Below are positions 1 through 5,344 of a DNA stretch of 5,344 nucleotides, piece by piece; within the stretch, counting starts at the first letter, position 1, and every line of letters starts with the position of its first letter. The notes beneath the pieces are model-generated. The model had not been told where the DNA came from, did no database searches, and was given only the letters and a program-made list of their open reading frames with translations. The position numbers were made by a program, and so were the translations under genes. This stretch comes from Caldithrix sp. (GTDB lineage: Bacteria; Zhuqueibacterota; Zhuqueibacteria; Oceanimicrobiales; Oceanimicrobiaceae), in NCBI GenBank assembly GCA_004357015.1, contig SMXE01000008.1:1-5344 (forward strand), in the 5' to 3' direction.

Positions 1-4
1 AAGA

Positions 5-1642
5 CTATCTCTTGAGCTGCGTCACTTCACTAAGAATCTGGTCACTCACCGTGATCACTCTTGAATTGGCCTGGAAAGCCCGCTGCGCGATAATCATTTC
101 AACGAATTCTGCCGCCAGGTCCACGTTAGACGCCTCCACCGTACCAGAAAGAATAGAAGCCGAGATATCTTCCCCGGCTTTGCCAATAAACGGCAGCCCC
201 GTGGATGCAGATGACATGTAAGTGTTGTCCCCCACAGGCAGCAGACCTTCAGGGTTGTTAATCTTGGCGATAGCCAGTTGGGCAATCACCCGGCTACGCC
301 CGTTGGTAAACGTGCCTAATATTTTTCCGCTGGTATCGATGGCAAACGAGCTCAAATGTCCTTGAGACTGCCCATCCTGAAATGGCAAGAGCACGGATGA
401 AACGCCGGCAAATTGCGTAATGCTGCTAAATCCAGTCTGATTCTCAAAATCCAGATTCACGCTCATGACGGCAGCGCCATTGTTCGGATCGAAGAGCAGT
501 AGAGATTCGCCGTTACTGTACGTGATGGTCTCAAGGCTTCCGTCACTTGCAAACGCAATAGTGCCTGTGCTACCTTCTGTGATCACCTCGTCGCCGGTAA
601 GCTTTATCTCAAAACTCCATTCACGCGTATTCGGGGTTTTGGTAAACGTCACGTTGAGCGTATGTTTCGCGCCCAGACTGTCAAAGACTTCAATGGACGT
701 TGAAGTTTTAGGCTCAAAACCTGTGGCCGTATTAATGAACCCCGGGAGGGTGATAGAACCCGTGTTGCTCGTCCCTTCTGACAGTGTAATCGTGGTTTGA
801 CTTTCACCAAAATTAATATCAGTGAGCTCGATCTTGCCGTTGTTCAACGCGACAGTACTAGTGAAAGCGGCGTCAAGTATGTTCATCAAGTCCTGAATGG
901 TGGTGCCGTCGTTGCCGGCGCCGTAGGTGAAGGTAGCGGTCACTGGCGTTCCATCAAAATTGGTACCGGCAATCTCGATGGTGTCGCCGGCCACCAGAGG
1001 CGTAGTCGTTTGCTCCAGCGCATTTAATTCTGTGGTAGCCAGAGCGGACACACCGCCCGTGGTGGTAAATGTGCGGCTGGCGGTCCACTGTTCCTGCACC
1101 GGATCCGCCGTCGCATCCAGGTTGCCGCCAATGGAAATATTCCGCGTAGCGATTGCCGGTGAGAGGAGCGTACTATCTACCACGATGTTACCCAGTGGTG
1201 CGGTCTGCGGCACTTCGCCGTTCTGATCCGCGGTCCAGCCCTGAATCGTCGAGCCGTTCGCTGCCACCAGTCTGCCGTTGCCGTCGAAATGGAAATTGCC
1301 GGCCCGCGTGAAAAGTTGACGGAGACCATCATTCAAGACAAAGAAGCCGTCGCCGGCGATACCCAGGTCAGTATTTTTGCCGGTCGCCTGAAGAATGCCC
1401 TGCGAAAAGTCCCGCTCAATAGACCCTGTGCGCACACCGAGCCCAACCATCACGGCATTTTGCATGCCACCGGACGTGTTCTGCTGTGCGCTGCCGATGA
1501 GTTGACTCAACTCCTCAGAAAAGCTGATTCTTGAGGTTTTGAACCCGATGGTGTTAATGTTGGCGATGTTGTTAGCGATCACATCCATCTTCAACTGGTT
1601 ATTCGCCAAACCAGAAACCCCGGAAAATAATGCTCGCATCAT
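5..1642 (-). CDS. flgE: Flagellar hook protein FlgE
   Basis: This is the structural subunit of the flagellar hook, the flexible universal joint between rod and filament, exported through the flagellar type III apparatus. Using the start at 1642 the protein has 545 residues, longer than the roughly 400 of enteric FlgE. The flagellar rod N-terminal motif lies at about 3-33 (ALFSGVSGL, then NNIANINTIGFK). GDGFFVL at about 97-103 is typical of FlgE/F/G proteins. A FlgE D2-type domain covers about 308-429, and the C-terminal flg_bbr_C motif about 501-545 (EASNVDLAAEF, then QRAFQANSR). An additional beta-rich module at about 212-294 accounts for part of the extra length. The reading frame stays open upstream to an ATG at 1675. 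However, GGAGGA sits 8 bases before the ATG at 1642, and the MRALFSG N-terminus matches the family, so 1642 (or the adjacent ATG at 1639) is preferred. There is no cysteine. FlgF or FlgG are the alternatives, but the length and D2 domain favour FlgE. Confidence 0.95.
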   Translation of the reverse strand: MMRALFSGVSGLANNQLKMDVIANNIANINTIGFKTSRISFSEELSQLIGSAQQNTSGGMQNAVMVGLGVRTGSIERDFSQGILQATGKNTDLGIAGDGFFVLNDGLRQLFTRAGNFHFDGNGRLVAANGSTIQGWTADQNGEVPQTAPLGNIVVDSTLLSPAIATRNISIGGNLDATADPVQEQWTASRTFTTTGGVSALATTELNALEQTTTPLVAGDTIEIAGTNFDGTPVTATFTYGAGNDGTTIQDLMNILDAAFTSTVALNNGKIELTDINFGESQTTITLSEGTSNTGSITLPGFINTATGFEPKTSTSIEVFDSLGAKHTLNVTFTKTPNTREWSFEIKLTGDEVITEGSTGTIAFASDGSLETITYSNGESLLLFDPNNGAAVMSVNLDFENQTGFSSITQFAGVSSVLLPFQDGQSQGHLSSFAIDTSGKILGTFTNGRSRVIAQLAIAKINNPEGLLPVGDNTYMSSASTGLPFIGKAGEDISASILSGTVEASNVDLAAEFVEMIIAQRAFQANSRVITVSDQILSEVTQLKR

Positions 1643-1650
1643 AGTTGCGG

Positions 1651-1656
1651 TCCTCC
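1651..1656 (-). promoter_or_regulatory. Ribosome-binding site of flgE (decides the start)
   Basis: On the minus strand GGAGGA lies 8 bases before the ATG at 1642, a strong Shine-Dalgarno match at good spacing. The upstream in-frame ATG at 1675 has a GGGAG only about one base away, too close to work. This supports the shorter FlgE. Confidence 0.8.
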
Positions 1657-1683
1657 ACTTAAATGATTCATTCATTCTCCCAC

Positions 1684-1699
1684 TGCTTCAATCGTTCCA
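1684..1699 (-). promoter_or_regulatory. Possible sigma-54 (-24/-12) promoter for flgE
   Basis: Read on the minus strand, positions 1699 to 1684 give TGGAACGATTGAAGCA. The sigma-54 consensus is TGGCACG-N4-TTGCW. The essential GG and GC are present at exactly the required 10-base separation, and 9 of 12 defined positions match; the mismatches are C to A in the -24 box and TT to AA in the -12 box. Transcription would begin near 1673, leaving a leader of about 30 bases before the flgE start with the ribosome-binding site inside it. Sigma-54 control of hook genes is known in several bacteria. The AA in the -12 element weakens the match, and a chance occurrence is possible. Confidence 0.3.
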
Positions 1700-1702
1700 C
1701 AG

Positions 1703-1737
1703 TGGACGGACCTCTCTGACAACCAGAGTCCGGTCCA
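1703..1737 (-). other. Imperfect stem-loop in the flgE leader region
   Basis: An inverted repeat lies between the TIGR02530 gene and flgE. The inner stem is CTCTG (1714-1718) with CAGAG (1724-1728) around a 5-base loop. The outer stem pairs GGA (1708-1710) with TCC (1729-1731) and GGAC (1704-1707) with GTCC (1733-1736), with a 3-base bulge (1711-1713) and a single-base bulge (1732). No run of U follows in the direction of transcription, so it is not a classical intrinsic terminator. It could be an RNA processing or stability element, an attenuator, or an operator-like dyad. A second short dyad, TCCAC-A-GTGGA, occupies 1696-1706 and overlaps its edge. Confidence 0.5.
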
Positions 1738-1743
1738 TTCTAA

Positions 1744-2127
1744 TTACATAATTAAGGCGCTATCAATATTCGTGAACACCTTGGCGTCACTGCCAGGCTG
1801 TTGTTCCATCGCCGTGATGATCGTCTTGTTCTGTACGCTCACAACGAACGCCAGATCTCCCATCACCAGCAGAGACTCTTTTCCGCCTTTTTCGGCCATC
1901 TTACTTACAGCCTGGTTCAGCCGAGTCAGATCCCGCTCAGTCAGAACGATGTTTCTGGACGCGAGCCGTTCAGCAGCGTGGGCAGAGAATTTGACAGACT
2001 CAGCTCTGGGAAGCTTGCGCTGCAGCTCTTCCTTGAATGAGCGTGGCGCAACGCGGTTCGGATGAATGCCCGCAGTCTGGCTGACCTGTCGGAAATGAGC
2101 TGATTTTTCCAGATGTTCAATCTTCAT
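1744..2127 (-). CDS. TIGR02530-family flagellar operon protein (function unknown)
   Basis: This 127-residue protein belongs to the conserved 'flagellar operon protein' family (TIGR02530), which in many non-proteobacterial flagellar operons sits between flgD and flgE, exactly as here. The family signature is visible. KFSAHAAERLASRNI is at 46-60, followed by an LT..DL helix start. KGGKESLLVMGDLAFVVSV at 80-98 leads into NKTIITAME at 100-108, and VFTNIDSALI at 117-126 closes the protein. The N-terminal 45 residues are basic, poorly conserved and probably flexible. There is no signal peptide or membrane segment and no cysteine. The start lies 6 bases after the flgD stop, and its weak AGG ribosome-binding site (2133-2135) overlaps that stop, so translation is probably coupled to flgD. 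I know of no established function; its position suggests a role in hook assembly or its regulation. It is distinct from FlbD, which usually follows flgE. Confidence 0.9.
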   Translation of the reverse strand: MKIEHLEKSAHFRQVSQTAGIHPNRVAPRSFKEELQRKLPRAESVKFSAHAAERLASRNIVLTERDLTRLNQAVSKMAEKGGKESLLVMGDLAFVVSVQNKTIITAMEQQPGSDAKVFTNIDSALIM

Positions 2128-2133
2128 AGCGAC

Positions 2134-2856
2134 CTAATTTCTTATTCGCACCGTTCTGGCGCCATTGTCCGAATCCTCGTCCGATTCGCCAAAACCGATT
2201 TCGATGACGTCGGCAAGGCTGACCGTCATATTGTCGATCAGCAGAAAAGCGCTGCCATTTTCATAGCGGATTCCGTCGATAACGCCGGTGACAAAAGTCT
2301 GAGTTCCAACAGCATTGCCCTCAACATCCTCTGCTGACACCGAGATTGTGTAGATACCCTCGGCAACATCGTCACCGCTGCTATCTTTGCCATCCCACTC
2401 ATAACGTTGGTTCCCGGCAAGCTGCCCCGACACCTCAACCGTATTTACGATATTGCCGTCAGCATCTTTGATCACAATGCTGACCTTCTTTGCCGCTCCG
2501 GCCAGGTTGTAGTGGATTGCCGTGCTCTCACCCTGTACATGATTGATGGTGTTGCCGACAGCTCGCACACCTCGCCCAATCAATGTCGTGGCCATCGTGT
2601 TATTGATAGCCTGGTTGAGCAGCAAGTCCAGCTCAATGCTGTCCAGCAGATTCGCGTTCATGTTCTGCATCTGCTCCAACTGGCTGAACTCGGCAAGTTG
2701 GGAAGCAAAGTCCTCTGCCTTTTGCGGACTTAATGGATCCTGATTCTGCAACTGCGTTATCAGGATCTTGAGGAAGTCATCCTTCCCCATGATGGCGCTG
2801 CCACCACTGAACAGGTTCTGCGTGTCGCCTGCGCCGACGGCTGATATTTCATTCAT
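2134..2856 (-). CDS. flgD: Flagellar hook-capping scaffold protein FlgD
   Basis: FlgD sits at the tip of the growing hook and promotes polymerisation of FlgE; it is later displaced by the hook-filament junction proteins. The protein has 240 residues, close to the family norm. The N-terminal FlgD domain at about 15-70 carries the hallmark MGKDDFLKILITQLQNQDPL (23-42) and a downstream QLAEFSQLEQM (53-63). The C-terminal part is the usual discontinuous Tudor-like fold (about 90-107 and 181-222) with an inserted Ig-like FlgD domain (about 110-180), including IKDADGNIV and the WDGKDSSGDDVAEGIY turn characteristic of that domain. An acidic and then basic tail (ESDEDSD to RTVRIRN) ends the protein. 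GGGAG (2864-2868) lies 7 bases before the ATG. It follows fliK by 26 bases in the same operon. There is no cysteine, in keeping with export through the flagellar channel. Confidence 0.97.
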   Translation of the reverse strand: MNEISAVGAGDTQNLFSGGSAIMGKDDFLKILITQLQNQDPLSPQKAEDFASQLAEFSQLEQMQNMNANLLDSIELDLLLNQAINNTMATTLIGRGVRAVGNTINHVQGESTAIHYNLAGAAKKVSIVIKDADGNIVNTVEVSGQLAGNQRYEWDGKDSSGDDVAEGIYTISVSAEDVEGNAVGTQTFVTGVIDGIRYENGSAFLLIDNMTVSLADVIEIGFGESDEDSDNGARTVRIRN

Positions 2857-2882
2857 TGAATTACTCCCAATTTAAAGTGTGA

Positions 2883-5090
2883 TCACGCCCATATTTCAAG
2901 CGTTTGATTGCCGTTTTCATTCTTCTTCAACTGGTTGCGGCCCGCCTCCGGCGTCGCGAACAAATGCTGTCCGCCGTCCTTGAACCGGTTTGTCTCCTGC
3001 TCGGATTTGAAGTCGCGCCGGTCGTGATTTTCCTGAGAAAACCCGAAACGCGCCTGCTCGTCCGTTCTGTCGTCGCGCACACTCACATCCAGCTTACCAA
3101 TGTCGATGCCTTCCTTCGCCATCTGCTCAACCAGCGGCCTGAGCTGTGCTTCCAGCAGGCGTCTGGCCTCGGTTGATTCGACATGGATGAGCAGGTTGAT
3201 TTTGTTAGCCTGCTTGGTGGCATCCACCAGCACCTTGCCCACATCCTTGACGTCCATCTGCACTTGGAGTTTGTGGTTTGTAGATTTGGCCTGTTGTTCC
3301 ACAAGCTCCGAGATTTTCTGAATCGTCTCGGCCATACTGGAAGCGTGCACCGCGTTTGTCGCCACCAGCCGGCCGTTAACCGACTCAAAGTGAACTGTGC
3401 CGTTGGCAGATGAAAACGTCAACTTCTCACCCTCACCCTCTTCAAAGGCAGCGACACGTGCGCCAAAGCTCTCCCCAAAGCGGAGAGAATCCACCTTAGG
3501 CTCATCGGCCAACTGAATGCCGCGCTTCTTTGTCTCCGTCCCGCCGGAAAGATTCGCTTCATCTTTCAGCGAGGATCCGGCGTCGTCACGGGATAGCGCA
3601 GACGCCAGACTTTGGCTTTTGCCAAGGAAGGTTGCGGGGCCTTTCTTCCGCACGGCCTCTGCTTGCGGCAACAACCGCTTCGTCAGATCGTTCTGCACAA
3701 TTCCGTCTCTTGAGATGACCAAACGCTCAACCGGGAGGCGCTCTTTCGATATCTGCTGCAGAACGGGCTGCAATTGCTTCTCGAGCCACTTCTCTACCCC
3801 TGCGCTGTCCATTTTGATTTCGTGGTTCAGACTGCGGCCCTGTGCCAGCGCATCTTTGAGCTGGGCAGACAGCATCTCAGGTTCCTGCACAATGCCCTTG
3901 CCCCCATCACCCAGTTGCGTGGCTTTGCCGGAAATCTCACGGAGCAACGTTGACACTGAGGCGTCGCCTTTGTGCCCGGCTGCGGCCGTCTGTCGCGGAA
4001 CATCCGGTACGTTGCCGCTGACGACTTGCCGCTGTGCAACCGACGCGGAAGCCGTTTGTTGCTCGCTGCCAAAAGCCCGCAATCCTTTTACAAGTTTCCC
4101 GGGCCTGACCACGATCTCATCTACCTGAATTCCCTTTTGGGAAAGCTGTTGCCGCAGCCATTTCTCGACGTCACGGCTGGCCACATACACACGGCTTTTG
4201 CTGTGCCCCGGTGTCTGCTCTGTTTCTACCACAAACTTGCCTTTGGATTCGGAATTCAAAGCCACGTGCATTTTTTTGCGGCCAGAGCGCGGTAGCAGGT
4301 CGCGGGCCGCCGCAATAACGCTGCGCAGGCGCTCAACCACTTCAGCGTCGGCTAATTTAACCGCATCGGCAAAACCGTCCAGCTTCGCACTCGCCTTTGT
4401 CTGTTCTGCAGCAAGCGGCTTCGGCGCAGTAACGCCTTCCGCTCTGCGCTTAGCAACCGTGGCTTCATGCCGCGACTTTCCTTCGACATCTCCCCTTCCT
4501 ACTGGTCGGCTCTCCGGCATCAGGCTTTTTCCCGCAAGTAATTTGCCTGAGACAGCCCGACCATCCACAGACGTAACCTGAACTTGCTGAATATCGAGTC
4601 CCGCAAGCAGATTAAAGAGACCGGCCAAAGCCTGCTCAAGATCTGCTTCTGAACTGCCATCTACCGTGATGGTGAGCATTTTACTGTCCGGGTCAAACCG
4701 GAAGCGCATTTCTCCAAGCGCGTCGCTCTTCAAAGCCAGCGTGGCGGGCTTGCCGGAAGCGCCGGCCTGCGACACCAGATCGCCAAGCAAGCGTCGCAAC
4801 ATCCGGAGGTCGCCCGATAGCGAATCAGCGGGCTCGGAACCGAAACTGTCGGCTGCAAAAATCGTCGGCTTGAGCAAAAGGCCATCCCCCTCCAACCCGA
4901 TGTCCGGAACAAACGCTGCGGCCACTTGCCCGCCCACACCCGCCCGGGGGCCATTGCGCAAAGAATGGAAAATGCTCTGAAACCCACCGCCGAAGCCGTC
5001 AGGGCTGGCGGAGATGAGCCCGCTGGTGGGCTGCCGGCCACTTCCGGCGCCCAGGAAACTGATTGAGCCAAAGTTTGTTTTCGCTAACAT
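2883..5090 (-). CDS. fliK: Flagellar hook-length control protein FliK (long form)
   Basis: FliK is a secreted molecular ruler that stops hook growth and switches the export gate (FlhB) from hook to filament substrates. The protein has 735 residues against about 400 in enteric bacteria. The N-terminus (about 1-90) is glycine- and serine-rich and likely disordered, as expected for an export signal. The C-terminal Flg_hook-type switch domain is at about 606-673 (HKLQVQMDVKDVGKVLVD, then ARRLLEAQLRPLVEQMAKEG). It is followed by a polar, charged tail of about 60 residues. Three further units resembling parts of that domain occur at about 117-177, 274-331 and 421-463, joined by low-complexity linkers rich in A, S, K, G and Q. 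The start has an AGGG (5095-5098) 4 bases upstream that overlaps the stop of the preceding gene, implying coupled translation. Sequence conservation is weak, as is usual for FliK; the identification rests on the C-terminal domain and the flgD-flgE context. There is no cysteine. Confidence 0.92.
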   Translation of the reverse strand: MLAKTNFGSISFLGAGSGRQPTSGLISASPDGFGGGFQSIFHSLRNGPRAGVGGQVAAAFVPDIGLEGDGLLLKPTIFAADSFGSEPADSLSGDLRMLRRLLGDLVSQAGASGKPATLALKSDALGEMRFRFDPDSKMLTITVDGSSEADLEQALAGLFNLLAGLDIQQVQVTSVDGRAVSGKLLAGKSLMPESRPVGRGDVEGKSRHEATVAKRRAEGVTAPKPLAAEQTKASAKLDGFADAVKLADAEVVERLRSVIAAARDLLPRSGRKKMHVALNSESKGKFVVETEQTPGHSKSRVYVASRDVEKWLRQQLSQKGIQVDEIVVRPGKLVKGLRAFGSEQQTASASVAQRQVVSGNVPDVPRQTAAAGHKGDASVSTLLREISGKATQLGDGGKGIVQEPEMLSAQLKDALAQGRSLNHEIKMDSAGVEKWLEKQLQPVLQQISKERLPVERLVISRDGIVQNDLTKRLLPQAEAVRKKGPATFLGKSQSLASALSRDDAGSSLKDEANLSGGTETKKRGIQLADEPKVDSLRFGESFGARVAAFEEGEGEKLTFSSANGTVHFESVNGRLVATNAVHASSMAETIQKISELVEQQAKSTNHKLQVQMDVKDVGKVLVDATKQANKINLLIHVESTEARRLLEAQLRPLVEQMAKEGIDIGKLDVSVRDDRTDEQARFGFSQENHDRRDFKSEQETNRFKDGGQHLFATPEAGRNQLKKNENGNQTLEIWA

Positions 5091-5096
5091 CTCACC

Positions 5097-5344
5097 CTAC
5101 TTAGTTTGTGTTTTCCCTACAATTTTTTTTAGTATCTTCACTGCCCGGTCCGGCGGCAGAGCGTTAAAGATCTTCACTTTATCCCTGGATTTGGCTTTGT
5201 CGTAAAAGATCTGTACCAGGTTGTCCGGCAGGTTTGCCAGCACTGGCGACAGGACATTTGGCTTCATGGACCCCAGCATTTTCGACATTTCCTGTAGCTT
5301 CTTTTCCTCCTGTGCCTTGCTGAATTTTGTTTTCACTTCCTGCT
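5097..5344 (-). CDS. MotE/YlxF-like protein with MgtE N-type domain (C-terminal part)
   Basis: This is the 3' end of a gene that runs off the right edge; about 82 codons are visible. A GTG at 5336 could be read as a start, but the frame stays open to the edge (Q-E before that valine), so it is more likely internal. The visible protein begins with a charged helix (KAQEEKKLQEMSKML), perhaps the end of a coiled coil. It then shows the repeated helical pattern of the MgtE intracellular N domain: MKPNVLSPVLANLP, then NLVQIFYDKAKSRDKVKIFNALPPDRAVKIL. Flagellar proteins with this domain (YlxF in Bacillus, MotE in other groups) normally have an N-terminal membrane helix and coiled coil, which would lie outside the window. 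MotE has been linked to the stator protein MotB/MotC. The place between fliJ and fliK is the usual one for ylxF. The gene ends 6 bases before fliK. No symbol is assigned because most of the protein is missing. Confidence 0.7.
   Translation of the reverse strand, partial: QEVKTKFSKAQEEKKLQEMSKMLGSMKPNVLSPVLANLPDNLVQIFYDKAKSRDKVKIFNALPPDRAVKILKKIVGKTQTK

Noticed and set aside
1643..1675. An 11-residue N-terminal extension of FlgE from the ATG at 1675
   Set aside because: The GGGAG before it is only about one base from the ATG, the extra residues have no match to the conserved FlgE N-terminus, and a much better ribosome-binding site precedes the ATG at 1642.
1703..1737. The intergenic hairpin as a rho-independent terminator
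   Set aside because: No U-run follows the stem in the direction of transcription, and stopping there would cut flgE off from its operon unless a separate promoter exists. It is listed as a stem-loop of unknown role instead.
2857..2882. A promoter or operator in the fliK-flgD gap, which includes a TGATCA palindrome
   Set aside because: The gap is only 26 bases, is occupied by the flgD ribosome-binding site, and shows no -10/-35, sigma-28 or sigma-54 pattern. A 6-base palindrome at the fliK stop is expected by chance.
3517..4128. A 203-codon open frame on the plus strand opposite fliK
   Set aside because: It lies antisense to a convincing fliK, its product is rich in R, S and C with no recognisable domain, and it has no supported ribosome-binding site. 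It is a shadow of the coding strand.
5097..5336. A complete 79-residue gene starting at the GTG at 5336
   Set aside because: The frame remains open to the window edge, and MotE/YlxF-like proteins normally carry an N-terminal membrane helix and coiled coil ahead of this domain, so a truncated view of a longer gene is more likely.

Overview
The window is a stretch of a bacterial flagellar (hook and basal-body) operon. All genes are on the minus strand, so transcription runs from the right edge (position 5344) to the left edge (position 1). In transcription order it holds: the 3' part of a small MgtE-N/MotE (YlxF)-like protein gene cut by the right edge; fliK (hook-length control and export switch); flgD (hook-capping scaffold); a short gene of the TIGR02530 'flagellar operon protein' family; and flgE (hook protein), which ends 4 bases before the left edge. 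I found no RNA genes, mobile elements, CRISPR arrays or broken genes, and coding density is very high.

The first four genes are tightly packed, with gaps of 6, 26 and 6 bases. At two junctions the upstream stop codon overlaps the next ribosome-binding site, which suggests translational coupling. The only real intergenic space is about 101 bases between the TIGR02530 gene and flgE. It holds an imperfect hairpin and, just downstream, a GG-N10-GC sequence resembling a sigma-54 (-24/-12) promoter. This suggests the hook gene may have extra control, but the case rests on motif reading only.

Functionally the set makes the hook. FlgD caps the growing hook while FlgE subunits are exported and assembled. 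FliK is exported at intervals, measures length and, through its C-terminal domain, switches the export apparatus to filament substrates. The MotE-like protein and the TIGR02530 protein are accessory; the first may act on the stator, and the second has no role that I know to be established.

The organism cannot be named from this window. The order motE/ylxF-fliK-flgD-TIGR02530-flgE is the arrangement known from Firmicutes, spirochaetes and several other non-proteobacterial phyla; proteobacterial operons are usually arranged differently and lack the TIGR02530 gene. The moderate base composition and protein style would fit a lesser-known diderm phylum (for example of the FCB type), but that is a guess. 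I do not see a wholly new system. The points most worth a second look are an unusually long FliK with several degenerate copies of its C-terminal-type unit, the flgE leader region, the uncharacterised TIGR02530 protein, and the absence of cysteine from every protein in the window.
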